34,629 nt of DNA from Ruminococcaceae bacterium OttesenSCG-928-I18 (GCA_030266325.1 JAJDHT010000012.1:1-34629), one strand, 5' to 3'; positions 17,169-26,956 are shown, counted from the stretch's first letter. Notes: a model not told the origin generated them from the letters alone. Numbers and translations are program-made.

Positions 17169-18044
17169 ATGAGAAAAGCTTTCACCTTACTGACCGCCCT
17201 GCTCATGTGTACCACACTGCTGCTGTCTGGATGCAGCGGTGGCGACACCGCCGCATCCTCTGCGGCGCCCCCCGCTTCTGAAGCCGCGCCCGCCAGCACC
17301 CCCGCCGCCGACGTATCCTCCACCCTGCCGCAGGCAGACCAAGAGCCGGTCGAAATCATGCTGGCCGCCGCCGCAAGCCTGGAGGACTCCTATGTCAACC
17401 AGCTGATTCCCCTGTTCCAGGAGCAGTACCCCTGGGTCACCGTCACGGGTACCTATGGCAGCAGCGGCAACCTGCAGACCCAAATTGAAGAGGGTATGGC
17501 CGCCGATGTTTTCATGAGCGCGGCGACAAAACAGATGGACGCGCTGGTGGAGGGCGGTTTCATTGAGGAAAGCAGCGTCGTCGATCTGCTCGAAAACGAA
17601 ATCGTACTGATCGCCCCGGCCGATGCAGATACCTCCATCAGCTCTTTTGAGCAGATCACGGAGGCCCAAACCATCGCCATCGGCGACCCTGAGAGTGTTC
17701 CCGCGGGGCAGTACGCCGAGGAGGTGCTCACAAACCTCGGGCTCTGGGACCAGGTGCAGCCCTCCCTCACCCTCGGCACCGATGTGACCCAGGTTCTCAA
17801 CTGGGTGGCGGAAAGCAGCGCCGACGTGGGTATTGTCTATGCCACCGACGCCGCCCAGATGCCCGACCAGGTCAAGATTCTTTCCATCGCCCCCGAAGGC
17901 AGCCTCGAGACCCCGGTCATCTACCCGGTCGGCGTTCTCTCGGAAAGCGCCCACCAGGAAGCCGCCGCGCTTTTTGTGGAATTCCTGCAAACACCCGAAG
18001 CCATGGATATTTTTATAGAAAACGGCTTTAAATCCAATCTCTAA
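17169..18044 (+). CDS. modA: molybdate ABC transporter substrate-binding lipoprotein
   Basis: This is a 291-residue protein. The signal peptide ends in lipobox LLSGC (Cys22), followed by a Ser/Ala/Pro-rich linker to about residue 58. The mature part is ModA-like: 'IMLAAAASLEDSYVNQLIPLF', 'VTVTGTYGSSGNLQTQIEEG', 'ADVFMSAATKQMDAL', 'ESVPAGQYAEEVL', 'DVGIVYATDA'. The Ser residues in 'AASL' and 'GSSG' are where the family binds the oxyanion. AAGGAG precedes ATG 17169. It is the first gene of the transport operon. Confidence 0.95.
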   Translation: MRKAFTLLTALLMCTTLLLSGCSGGDTAASSAAPPASEAAPASTPAADVSSTLPQADQEPVEIMLAAAASLEDSYVNQLIPLFQEQYPWVTVTGTYGSSGNLQTQIEEGMAADVFMSAATKQMDALVEGGFIEESSVVDLLENEIVLIAPADADTSISSFEQITEAQTIAIGDPESVPAGQYAEEVLTNLGLWDQVQPSLTLGTDVTQVLNWVAESSADVGIVYATDAAQMPDQVKILSIAPEGSLETPVIYPVGVLSESAHQEAAALFVEFLQTPEAMDIFIENGFKSNL

Positions 18045-18057
18045 ACACAGGATCTCA

Positions 18058-18101
18058 AGGGGCAAGCCCTCTGCGAAAGCGGGCTTGCCTCTCTTGTATT
18101 T
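18058..18101 (+). terminator. stem-loop between modA and modB
   Basis: GGCAAGCCC (18061-18069) pairs perfectly with GGGCTTGCC (18081-18089) and is followed by a T-rich but broken tract. It probably acts as a partial terminator or a 3' stabiliser, favouring modA over modBC. Confidence 0.55.
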
Positions 18102-18168
18102 CACACACAATTGTGCTATTTTTTACTAGACCCTCGCACTGCACAAATTCCCCGCTGGAGGCGTATCT

Positions 18169-18851
18169 ATGGACCTGTCCGCCGTATGGATTTCCCTTAA
18201 AACCGCATCGGTGTCCATCGTATTCACTTTTCTGCTCGGCATCCTGGCCGCCTGGGCCGTCGTATCCCTGCACAGGGAAAAGCTGAAAATGGTACTCGAC
18301 GCCATACTCACCCTGCCACTCGTCCTCCCGCCCACCGTGGCCGGGTTTTTCCTGCTCTACATCTTTGGTGTCAAACGGCCCGTCGGCGAATTTTTCCTGG
18401 ACGTCCTCGGTGTAAAAATCGTCTTCTCCTGGGGGGCCACGGTGTTGGCCGCCGTGGTGATCTCCTTTCCGCTGATGTACCGAAGCGCCCGCGGCGCATT
18501 CGAGCAAGTGGACGCAGACCTCGTCTCTGCCGCGCGCACCATCGGCATGAACGAGTGGCGCATTTTCCGGAAAGTGATCCTGCCCATGGCCCTGCCCGGC
18601 GTGGCGGCGGGCGGCATCCTCGCCTTTGCGCGGGGCCTTGGGGAATTTGGCGCCACCATCATGATCGCCGGGAACATCGCGGGGCAAACACGCACCCTTC
18701 CGCTCGCCATCTATTCCGCTGTGGCGGGCGGCAACATGGAAAGCGCCTACGAATATGTCCTCATTCTCGTCGGCATCTCCTTCCTCGTCGTGGCCGGCAT
18801 GAACTGGTTCACCGCCAAGGAACGCAAATATCTCGGCCGGGGGGGAAGAAA

Positions 18852-18855
<4 letters not shown>
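18169..18855 (+). CDS. modB: molybdate ABC transporter permease
   Basis: This 228-residue protein has about five hydrophobic spans. The family hallmark 'LPLVLPPTVAGFFLLYIFG' lies near residue 50 and the EAA loop 'AARTIGMNEWRIFRKVILP' around 125-145, which docks on ModC. 'GEFGATIMIAGNI' is typical of ModB. GGAGG precedes ATG 18169. Its stop overlaps the modC start (ATGA). Confidence 0.95.
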
Positions 18856-19898
<1,043 letters not shown>

Positions 19899-19922
19899 AC
19901 CAGTAGGAGAGGTGAAAACAGA

Positions 19923-20420
19923 ATGCCCGAAAACCAGAGCAACCATTTCGACGCGGCTGGAAAAGCGATCATGGTAGATGTCTCCGGCAAGGAAGAGACG
20001 CTGCGCATCGCCGTCGCCGGGGGCAAAATCACCCTCAATGACGCCGCCTTGCAAGCCGTGAGCCGCGGCACGGCCAAAAAAGGAGATGTCCTGGGCGTTG
20101 CGCGTGTCGCAGGCATCATGGGGCTGAAACGCACTTCTTCCCTCATCCCGCTTTGCCATCCCATGCCCATCGATAAGGCTTCCATTGACTTCTCCATATT
20201 GGAAAATGACCACAGCATCGAAGTGGTGTGCACGGTGCAGACCACCGGCAAGACAGGCGTTGAAATGGAAGCGCTCTGTGGTGCGAATATCGCCCTGCTC
20301 ACAATCTACGATATGTGCAAATCGCTCGACAAGGGTATGGTCATCGGCGAGGTGCGCCTGTTTAAAAAGCAGGGCGGCAAAAGCGGGGACTATCAAAGAA
20401 ACGAGACAGATAACCTATGA
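19923..20420 (+). CDS. moaC: cyclic pyranopterin monophosphate synthase
   Basis: This 165-residue protein, with MoaA, converts GTP to cyclic pyranopterin monophosphate. Family motifs are 'IMVDVSGKEETLRIA', 'VARVAGIMGLKRTSSLIPLCHPMP' and 'TGVEMEALCGANIALLTIYDMCKSLDKGM' (Lys near the end is catalytic), all intact. GGAGAGGTG precedes the ATG. It overlaps moaA by four bases. Confidence 0.95.
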   Translation: MPENQSNHFDAAGKAIMVDVSGKEETLRIAVAGGKITLNDAALQAVSRGTAKKGDVLGVARVAGIMGLKRTSSLIPLCHPMPIDKASIDFSILENDHSIEVVCTVQTTGKTGVEMEALCGANIALLTIYDMCKSLDKGMVIGEVRLFKKQGGKSGDYQRNETDNL

Positions 20421-21417
20421 ACGATGGATTTGGACGCGAACTTGACTATCTGCGCATCTCGGTCACCGACCGCTGCAACCTTCAATGCTCGTACTGTATC
20501 CCACAGGAAGAAGTACACACCATCCCCTATGATGAAATACTCACCTACGATGAAATCGTCAGGGTCGTACGCATTTTGGCAAAAATGGGAGTCACCCGCT
20601 TGCGCCTCACCGGCGGTGAACCTCTCGTGCGGCAGGATCTGCCCCTTCTGGCAGAGAGGCTGAAGAGAATACGGGGAATCGAGTTTCTTGGCCTCACCAC
20701 CAACGGGGTACTGCTTGAAGAAATGGCCGAAGCGCTCTTTGACGCCGGTGTGGACGGGGTCAATCTCAACCTCGACACCGCAGAGAGGTACCGCTATACC
20801 CAGCTGACGAAGCGGGACGAGTGGCCACGCGTCTGGCGCAGTATACAAAAAGCACTCTCCCTGCCTTTCCGCAGTGTCAAAATCAACTATGTGTTGGCGC
20901 CCGACAGCAAGGTAGACGACTGGTTCAGCGTGGTTGCCCTAGCCAAAGACCACCCGCTCGACATCCGCCTCATCGAGTGGATCCCCTACGCCGATGAATA
21001 TGTAAAAGACGGCGTTTTGTCAGACAAAGCGATGCAGATCATCCGAAAATCCTACGTTCCTTTGACCCCGCTCGACGTGCCTGGCTCGTCCGAGCTCTCC
21101 CACTACTGGAAGGCGAAAGATTTCAAAGGGCGCATCGTGCTCATCCCTTTCACAGCCGCCAGTTTTGTGCCTCCTGCAACCGCCTGCGTCTCACCGCCAG
21201 TGGATTTTTGAAACTTTGCCTGTTTTCCAACCGCGGCATCTCCCTCAAAGCCCTGCTGCGCGGAGGGGTCAGCGATGGGGAGTTCGTCAGGGTCATTGAG
21301 CAGGCCATCCGAAACAAACCGGAAAACCACCTGGGCCGCATCATCGGAACCGTTCCCACGACAGAGGGAAAAGCGGTTGACCGCGCCTGCGGCATGTACC
21401 GTCTTCAAAACCCATGA
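20417..21417 (+). CDS. moaA: GTP 3',8-cyclase MoaA, frame-disrupted at residue 245
   Basis: This radical-SAM enzyme makes the first molybdopterin precursor. The 5' part holds the SAM cluster Cys20-x3-Cys24-x2-Cys27 ('CNLQCSYC') and 'LRLTGGEPL'. The zero frame continues only to 21211 (264 residues, junk tail 'TAASFVPPATAC'). One base back, the frame from 21151 continues the family exactly: 'HSRQFCASCNRLRLTASG', with the second cluster C-x2-C-x13-C, to the stop at 21417. Joined, the protein is 333 residues, the normal length. The switch lies at CCCTTTC (21145-21151). Without it the second cluster, which binds GTP, is lost and cofactor synthesis should fail. Confidence 0.88.
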
Positions 21418-21469
21418 GGGTGGCAAGCCGCCCCCCGTTTATGGGCTCCATCTGAAAGAGAGGTTCTGT

Positions 21470-21976
21470 ATGTGGAACACCCCCTACCGGGTGGCTGTGT
21501 TGACAGCGAGTGACAAAGGCGCCAAAGGGGAACGCATCGACGAGAGCGGCCCCCTTCTCAAAAAAAAAATGGAGGCGCTGGGCTGTGTTGTCACAGACAC
21601 CCGCCTTCTGCCCGACGACCAGGCGGCCATCAGCTCCCAGCTGCAAACCTGGAGCGAAGACGACAGCGCGGACCTGATTTTGACGACAGGCGGCACCGGC
21701 CTCTCGCCGCGGGACTGTACCCCCGAGGCCACACTGTCTGTCGCACACCGCCAGGTTCCCGGCATCAGCGAAGCCATGCGCGCGCGCAGCCTCTCTATCA
21801 CGCCAAGGGGCATGCTCAGCCGCGGGGTTTCCGCCCTGTGTCACAACACCCTGATCATCAACCTTCCGGGCAGCCCCAAGGCCGCGGAAGAATCCCTCGA
21901 CGCCGTGCTTCCGGTTTTGGAGCATGCACTGGACACCCTGCGGGGAAATACCGGCGACTGTGCCAGAACCACCTGA
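21470..21976 (+). CDS. mogA: molybdopterin adenylyltransferase (MogA/MoaB type)
   Basis: This 168-residue protein adenylylates molybdopterin before metal insertion by MoeA. Motifs are 'VAVLTASDKGAKGERIDESGPLL', 'DLILTTGGTGLSPRD' (the nucleotide/pterin loop) and 'NTLIINLPGSPKAAEESL'. I chose ATG 21470, which follows AGAGAGG; the frame is open to 21275 but overlaps moaA. It lies 52 bases after moaA. Whether it is called mogA or moaB is a naming choice. Confidence 0.9.
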   Translation: MWNTPYRVAVLTASDKGAKGERIDESGPLLKKKMEALGCVVTDTRLLPDDQAAISSQLQTWSEDDSADLILTTGGTGLSPRDCTPEATLSVAHRQVPGISEAMRARSLSITPRGMLSRGVSALCHNTLIINLPGSPKAAEESLDAVLPVLEHALDTLRGNTGDCARTT

Positions 21977-22001
21977 AATCATTCCTGAGGAGAAACCGGC
22001 C

Positions 22002-22916
22002 ATGACAGGTGCCCTTGTCTTCGTAGCAATCCCCCCCTCTCCCCCCGTTCCCCCGGTTTTGCCGGGGGCTTTACCCCTTGCCCCTTTCCTGAAAACGCTG
22101 CATGCGGCAGGCATCGAGGACATCCTTCTGCTGGCCACAAGGAATGTTTTGGCAGGCATTCATCGGGACGAGCCCGCCGGTTTTACCCCCGTCGAAATAG
22201 ACGAGACCTCCGACGACAATCTGCTGTATCTTGCAAAACAAGGGCTGGCGCATTTGGACCAGCGTTGTGAACGTCTCCTGCTTTTTCCCATCTCTCCCAG
22301 CTGCCCCAGTCCGCCCTCGAAAGAGGTGATGCAAGCGCTGTTCTCCGCCCCCTCCGATCTCCTGGTTCCGCTCTACGGGCAAGTTCCCGGTTTTCCGCTT
22401 CTTTTGTCAAACCGCCTGTTTTCCAATATCCAGAAAAACAAAGTGCCCGGCCGGGGCATCGCCCCCCTGATACAGGCGGCGGGCACCACACCCCATTTTT
22501 TGCCCTTTTCGCCGGACGATGATTTCGTCTCCGCCGAAAGCGACGAAGCTGAACCCTCTGCCTGCACGGGCTACCCGCCCCTTTTTACCGTCCGACCAAC
22601 GATGAAACTCGCCCTGCGCCACGAGGAGGCGTTCTTTGGCCCCGGCCCCTACCGCCTGCTTCGCCTCATCGAGCAGACGGGCTCCCTGCGCATGGCCTGC
22701 ACCCAGATGGGGCTTTCCTACAGTAAAGGCTGGAAAACCGTCGAAAACATCGAAAAACAATTTGGGTACAAGGTGCTTTTCCGCACACGGGGCGGCCAGG
22801 AACACGGCCGTTCCGAGCTCACCAAAAATGGCCGCTGGCTGCTTGAAAAATACGCCGCGTACCAAAACGATCTCTCTATAGAAATGTACCGTCTGTACCT
22901 GAAACACTTTCTCTAA
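22002..22916 (+). CDS. fusion of degenerate MocA/MobA-like domain with ModE-like HTH
   Basis: This is a 304-residue protein. Residues ~1-185 follow the nucleotidyltransferase layout of MocA/MobA ('FLKTLHAAGIEDILLLATRNV', 'SDLLVPLYGQVPGFPLLLSNRLF'), but the usual N-terminal LAGGxSxRMG loop is a Pro-rich 'VAIPPSPPVPPVLPG' and the acidic DxP site is missing, so catalysis is unlikely. Residues ~203-304 match the ModE winged-helix domain ('FFGPGPYRLLRLIEQTGSLRMACTQMGLSYSKGWKTVENIE', 'ELTKNGRWLLEKY'); no Mop domains follow. GAGGAGAAA precedes ATG 22002. It is the last gene of the cluster and is probably its regulator, sensing a pterin or nucleotide instead of molybdate (inference). Confidence 0.75.
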   Translation: MTGALVFVAIPPSPPVPPVLPGALPLAPFLKTLHAAGIEDILLLATRNVLAGIHRDEPAGFTPVEIDETSDDNLLYLAKQGLAHLDQRCERLLLFPISPSCPSPPSKEVMQALFSAPSDLLVPLYGQVPGFPLLLSNRLFSNIQKNKVPGRGIAPLIQAAGTTPHFLPFSPDDDFVSAESDEAEPSACTGYPPLFTVRPTMKLALRHEEAFFGPGPYRLLRLIEQTGSLRMACTQMGLSYSKGWKTVENIEKQFGYKVLFRTRGGQEHGRSELTKNGRWLLEKYAAYQNDLSIEMYRLYLKHFL

Positions 22917-22941
22917 ACCTCTCAAAAACGGGAATGTGGCT

Positions 22942-22970
22942 TTTTCAAAAACATAGATCTGTGGTATAAT
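22942..22970 (+). promoter_or_regulatory. promoter of the 111-residue protein gene
   Basis: TTTTCA (22942-22947) and TATAAT (22965-22970) have a 17-base spacer, with TGG before the -10. Confidence 0.65.
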
Positions 22971-23019
22971 CATTTCAGAAATCGTATTTGTCCACCCCTT
23001 TCAAAAGGAGCTGACCAAT

Positions 23020-23355
23020 ATGAGCAGAAGTGACGCCGCCGCCTATTACACCGAAGTGATCTATGGCAAACACAAAACGCTGATCGCTTCCCTTGGGGAG
23101 CTGGACGAAAACGCATCTTATTACTGTGAGGGCACCCTTACCTATGACGATGCAGGCTTTTTCTCGCAAGCCCAAAGCGCCTGGGAGGATTACCTGCGCC
23201 GCCTGCCCCACACAGACCCCGAGCCGGACGGTTTCTTTTATGATATTTCAGAGCGTTTTCGCCAATACTACCCCTCGTTTATCGTGCATATCCTACCCAA
23301 AAAAAAATCCACGAAGGAAGAACTTCATTATCTGATCAAAGTCAAACGAAACTGA
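23020..23355 (+). CDS. hypothetical protein, 111 residues
   Basis: I do not recognise this family. The protein is soluble, aromatic-rich and without signal peptide ('AAAYYTEVIYGKHKTLI', 'SYYCEGTLTYDDAGFF', 'ERFRQYYPSFIVHIL') and ends in a basic tail. AAAAGGAGCTG precedes ATG 23020, and it has its own promoter and terminator, so it is a real single gene. Nothing around it gives its role. Confidence 0.75.
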   Translation: MSRSDAAAYYTEVIYGKHKTLIASLGELDENASYYCEGTLTYDDAGFFSQAQSAWEDYLRRLPHTDPEPDGFFYDISERFRQYYPSFIVHILPKKKSTKEELHYLIKVKRN

Positions 23356-23371
23356 GCGTATATACAGAGCA

Positions 23372-23405
23372 CACCCCTGCCGGAACCAACCGGCAGGGGT
23401 GTTTT
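23372..23405 (+). terminator. rho-independent terminator
   Basis: A 12-bp perfect stem (23372-23383 with 23390-23401) has loop AACCAA and four T. Confidence 0.85.
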
Positions 23406-23440
23406 GCGCGGGCGGCCTCTGCCGCCCGCAACGCATGAAG

Positions 23441-23722
23441 TTACGGTGCCTTTGCCTTCAAAGACCTGTCGGCCAGCCGTTTGTTGCGGTAGTATAAGAT
23501 GATATCCACGGTAACCATCGAGAGATTCAGGACATAGAGCCAAAACACAGGATCAAAATTATACACCAGTTTGTTCAGAATCCCACAGACATACCCCGCA
23601 AAAACGACAAAGAGGAAGAGCACGCTTTTCCCTTCTATGGAACGGGATTTATAAGATTTATAAATATTCACAGGCCATGCAAACCCAAAACACAAAAGCA
23701 TCCCGGCCTCAAACACACTCAT
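23441..23722 (-). CDS. small PQ-loop / SemiSWEET-like membrane protein
   Basis: This is a 93-residue protein with three hydrophobic spans (~4-22, ~33-52, ~59-78). 'FAWPVNIYKSYKSRSIEGKS' resembles the PQ-loop region after the first span, with Pro-Val in place of Pro-Gln. SemiSWEET proteins are three-span sugar carriers that act as dimers; many short Firmicute relatives have unknown substrates. It starts 18 bases after lpdA with AGAGGAT before the ATG, so it is co-transcribed. Confidence 0.7.
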   Translation of the reverse strand: MSVFEAGMLLCFGFAWPVNIYKSYKSRSIEGKSVLFLFVVFAGYVCGILNKLVYNFDPVFWLYVLNLSMVTVDIILYYRNKRLADRSLKAKAP

Positions 23723-23740
23723 ATCTTATCCTCTTTTTCG

Positions 23741-25108
23741 TTATACCTCAAAAAGGGCCTCCCGAATCACCTCGCATACCGTGGGATGGGGAAATACGAT
23801 CTTCTTACTATCCTCAATCTCCATGCCTGTTTCAATCATCATACCTGCGCCATAAATGATCTCCGAGGTGTAGCTGCCTATCATATGCACGCCCACGAGG
23901 CGATTTTTTTGCCTGTCCACCACCAGCTTGCAAATGCCGTCGCCGCCTTCCACCTCGGCGAGGTAACGCCCCGAATACCGCATCGAGACCGTCACCTCTT
24001 CCACGTCCAGGCCGGCGGCTTTGGCGGTGGCCATGGTGTGGCCCACCCCTGCCACCTCGGGGTTTGTGTAAATCACCGAAGGAATCGCGTCGTACCGCAT
24101 ACGGTCTTCCCTGCCCAACATGTCGTTCACGGCCACTTCACTCTCCCGGTAGGCCGTATGGGCAAGCATCGACTTCCCGTTACTATCCCCCGCCGCCCAA
24201 ACACCGTGCACATTGGTGCGCAGCCGCTCGTCGGTCACCACCGCGCCCCTTTCCGTGGCAACGCCCAGCGCATCCAGGCCAAGGCCCTCGGTGTCCACTC
24301 TGCGGCCAATCGAAAGCAGCACTTTATCCGCCTGCACGCTCTGTGTTCCCTCGCTCGTCTCGAATGTGACCTTACCGCCCTCCACCGCCGTCACCTTGCT
24401 GTTCAGGTGGAAACGAATACCGCGTTTTTCCAGGTTTTTCTGCAAAATGCCGCTAATTTCCTCGTCCGTAGGGCCCGCGCATTTCCCCAGCATCTCCACC
24501 ACGGTCACTTCGGTGCCGATGTCGTTAAAGTAGCAGGCCATCTCCAGGCCGATCACCCCTGCCCCAATCACCACAAGGGAGGCAGGTGCCTGCGTAAGAT
24601 CCAAAATCTCACGGTTCGTGAGGACCGTGCCCGCTTCCAGCCCCTCTTCTACCCCGGGGATGGGCGGCACCACCGGCACCGAGCCACAGGCCACAAGCAA
24701 CTTATCCGTCTCATAGGTTTCTCCGCCGGCCTCTACGGTAAACGAACCGGCCTTTCCCCCCGTGATCTTCGCTTGCGCGTCCACTACGGTCACTTCGTAT
24801 TTTTTGAGCTTTTGTTTCACGCCTGAAACGAGGATTTTCACCACTTTGTTCTTGCGCTTCACCACCACTGCGTGGTCGATCTCGGCGCCTTTTGTGGTGA
24901 CGCCATATTTTTCCCCATGCGCGGCATAGTGAAAGATTTTTGCAGAGTTCAAAAAGGCCTTTGAGGGGATACAGCCTTCATTGAGGCAGACCCCGCCGAG
25001 AGCCCTCTTTTCAAAAACAACCACCTTCAACCCGCCTTCCGCGGCGCGCTCGGCGGCAAGATACCCGGCCGGCCCACCCCCGATGATCCCTAAATCAAAG
25101 CGCTCCAT
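23741..25108 (-). CDS. lpdA: dihydrolipoyl dehydrogenase
   Basis: This 455-residue FAD enzyme reoxidises dihydrolipoamide of 2-oxoacid dehydrogenases or the glycine cleavage system with NAD+. Visible: FAD loop GGGPAGY (10-16), redox disulfide Cys41-x4-Cys46 ('GGVCLNEGC'), NAD loop 'VIGAGVIGLEMA', 'GVWAAGDSNG' and the C-terminal His441/Glu446 pair in 'HPTVCE'. No E1, E2 or glycine-cleavage gene is nearby, so its complex is encoded elsewhere. GGAGGAGAG precedes the ATG. Confidence 0.93.
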   Translation of the reverse strand: MERFDLGIIGGGPAGYLAAERAAEGGLKVVVFEKRALGGVCLNEGCIPSKAFLNSAKIFHYAAHGEKYGVTTKGAEIDHAVVVKRKNKVVKILVSGVKQKLKKYEVTVVDAQAKITGGKAGSFTVEAGGETYETDKLLVACGSVPVVPPIPGVEEGLEAGTVLTNREILDLTQAPASLVVIGAGVIGLEMACYFNDIGTEVTVVEMLGKCAGPTDEEISGILQKNLEKRGIRFHLNSKVTAVEGGKVTFETSEGTQSVQADKVLLSIGRRVDTEGLGLDALGVATERGAVVTDERLRTNVHGVWAAGDSNGKSMLAHTAYRESEVAVNDMLGREDRMRYDAIPSVIYTNPEVAGVGHTMATAKAAGLDVEEVTVSMRYSGRYLAEVEGGDGICKLVVDRQKNRLVGVHMIGSYTSEIIYGAGMMIETGMEIEDSKKIVFPHPTVCEVIREALFEV

Positions 25109-25213
25109 ATTCTCTCCTCCTGTCGGTTATTCGCACTCTACCTACCGAGCGGCCACTGCGCCCATGTACAAGAGCTGTCATACTGTTATTATCTTGGCAT
25201 CCAAAAGGGAGAT

Positions 25214-25219
25214 TGTCAA
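25214..25219 (-). promoter_or_regulatory. possible -35 of the lpdA promoter
   Basis: A consensus TTGACA (minus, 25219-25214) lies about 105 bases before lpdA, but the best -10 (GATAAT) is 20 bases away, longer than normal. Confidence 0.35.
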
Positions 25220-25246
25220 CCACCCCGCACCGGGCCGATTTTGCAA

Positions 25247-25295
25247 AGGAAAAGCCGCCACCCCCGGGCTCTGTGCCAGGTTCGCGGCAGCCTTT
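25247..25295 (-). terminator. terminator of the TrpB2 gene
   Basis: On the minus strand AAAGGCTGCC (25295-25286) pairs with GGCGGCTTTT (25259-25250), allowing G-U pairs, and is followed by a T-rich stretch. The loop is long (26 bases). Confidence 0.45.
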
Positions 25296-25317
25296 CCCAT
25301 ACTCCTTTTTACAGACG

Positions 25318-26706
25318 TCACACTGCGGCTGATTGCCCCAGGGCCTCTACATTCGGAAGGCTGGCAAATCCCTCTTCCAGCTCGGCGTCGGTGGGCACAT
25401 AATCTCGCATCTCACCATTGTGGTAGCTCATATAGGCTTTCATGTCAAAATAACCTGTACCGGTCAGACCGAAAAGGATCGTTTTCTCTTCCCCGCTCTC
25501 TTTGCAGGCCAGCGCCTCGTCGATCGCCACCCGTATGGCGTGGGCGCTCTCGGGCGCCGGCAGGATGGTCTCATACTTCGCGAAGAGGGTAGCCGCCTCA
25601 AAAACGGCGGTCTGCTCTACGCTGCGCGCCTCCATAAAGCCGCCGTCATACAGCGTGGAGAGCACCGGAGACATGCCGTGGTAGCGAAGGCCGCCCGCAT
25701 GGTTGGGCGCGGGCATGAATCCCGAGCCCAGCGTATACATCTTGGCCAATGGGGTAATGCGCCCTGTGTCGCAGAAATCGTAGGCGAATTTACCGCGCGT
25801 CAGGCTGGGGCAAGAGGCGGGTTCAATCGCGACAAAATGGGCGTCCCCCTCCCCTGTCAGCTTGTCTTTCATATAGGCGGACACCAACCCACCGAGGTTA
25901 GAGCCGCCACCGGCACAGCCGATGACGAGGTCGGGGTATTCCCCCAGCATGTCCATCGCCGTTTTCGTCTCCAGGCCAATGACGCTCTGGTGCAGCACGA
26001 CCTGGTTCAAAACCGAGCCAAGCACATACCTGCATTTATCTGTCTGTACGGCCTTTTCCACGGCCTCAGAGATCGCACAGCCCAGGCTGCCCCCCGTACC
26101 GGGGTGCTCGGCCAGGATGGCCCTGCCCACCTGGGTCGAATCGCTGGGGCTCGGAATCACATCGGCGCCATAGGTCTGCATCACCGCTTTGCGGTACGGT
26201 TTTTGCTCATAGCTCACTTTGACCATATAGACATCGAGGTCGACCTCGAAAAATGCACATGCCATCGAGAGCGCCGTACCCCACTGCCCGGCCCCTGTCT
26301 CGGTTGTCAGGCTGGTGAGGCCCTGCTGTTTGGCATAGTACACCTGTGCGGCGGCGCTGTTGAGCTTGTGGCTGCCGGAGGTGTTGTTTCCCTCAAACTT
26401 ATAATAGATCTTGGCCGGAGTGCCAAGAGCCTTTTCCAGTTGATAGGCCCTCACCAGCGGGGAGGGGCGGTACATTTTATAGTACTCAAGAATTTCCTTC
26501 GGGATATCGATATACGGGGTGGTGTTGTCCAGTTCCTGCCGCACCAGTTCGTCACAGAAAACCGGCGTCAAATCATCAAACCCTGCCTCTTTACCCGTCG
26601 AGGGCACAATCATCGCCGCGGGCTTTTCCTTCATGAACGCCCGGATATTCAGCCATTGTTTCGGCAGTTGTTCTTCGGTCAGGTAGGTCTTATATGGGAT
26701 TTTCAT
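25318..26706 (-). CDS. TrpB2-type tryptophan synthase beta-like enzyme
   Basis: This 462-residue protein is longer than classical TrpB (~400), as in the TrpB2 group. PLP lysine is Lys114 in 'GSHKLNSAAAQ'; 'TTETGAGQWGTALS', the phosphate loop 'GCAGGGSNLGG' and 'LRYHGMSPVLSTLYDGG' are also typical. It makes Trp from Ser and indole, often without TrpA; no trpA lies here. TAAGGAGGAAAC precedes the ATG. The gene follows a T-box whose specifier reads Trp, which supports a tryptophan role in vivo. Confidence 0.92.
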   Translation of the reverse strand: MKIPYKTYLTEEQLPKQWLNIRAFMKEKPAAMIVPSTGKEAGFDDLTPVFCDELVRQELDNTTPYIDIPKEILEYYKMYRPSPLVRAYQLEKALGTPAKIYYKFEGNNTSGSHKLNSAAAQVYYAKQQGLTSLTTETGAGQWGTALSMACAFFEVDLDVYMVKVSYEQKPYRKAVMQTYGADVIPSPSDSTQVGRAILAEHPGTGGSLGCAISEAVEKAVQTDKCRYVLGSVLNQVVLHQSVIGLETKTAMDMLGEYPDLVIGCAGGGSNLGGLVSAYMKDKLTGEGDAHFVAIEPASCPSLTRGKFAYDFCDTGRITPLAKMYTLGSGFMPAPNHAGGLRYHGMSPVLSTLYDGGFMEARSVEQTAVFEAATLFAKYETILPAPESAHAIRVAIDEALACKESGEEKTILFGLTGTGYFDMKAYMSYHNGEMRDYVPTDAELEEGFASLPNVEALGQSAAV

Positions 26707-26716
26707 TGTTTCCTCC

Positions 26717-26818
26717 TTATGGCTCAGGGCGCTTGCGCCCGGTGGTGTTCTTCAAAATAAGGCCCTCTGTTTGCGTTTTTACCCCGGCCATCGTTTTCCC
26801 GGTTGTCTCATCATCCAT
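26717..26818 (-). CDS. possible 33-residue small ORF before the TrpB2 gene
   Basis: An ATG at 26818 follows GAGAGGAAG and opens a frame (MDDETTGKTM...GRKRPEP) whose stop merges with the TrpB2 ribosome site (TAAGGAGG). It has no Trp codon. It may be a translated leader or chance; nothing in its sequence identifies it. Confidence 0.3.
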   Translation of the reverse strand: MDDETTGKTMAGVKTQTEGLILKNTTGRKRPEP

Positions 26819-26956
26819 CTTCCTCTCTGTAAACCCAATATCTGCCTGTCACATACTGTCGCGCTTTGGGTTTTCCTTTCCCTGCCGCGCGAGGCATTCT
26901 CTCAAGAGCGAGCCCGTAGGCCTGCAACCTGAAGCATACCGATGTTGGTTACAAAT

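Noticed and set aside
25333-26760. 475-codon plus-strand frame across the TrpB2 gene
   Set aside because: Shadow of a clear PLP enzyme on the minus strand; no ribosome site or domain.
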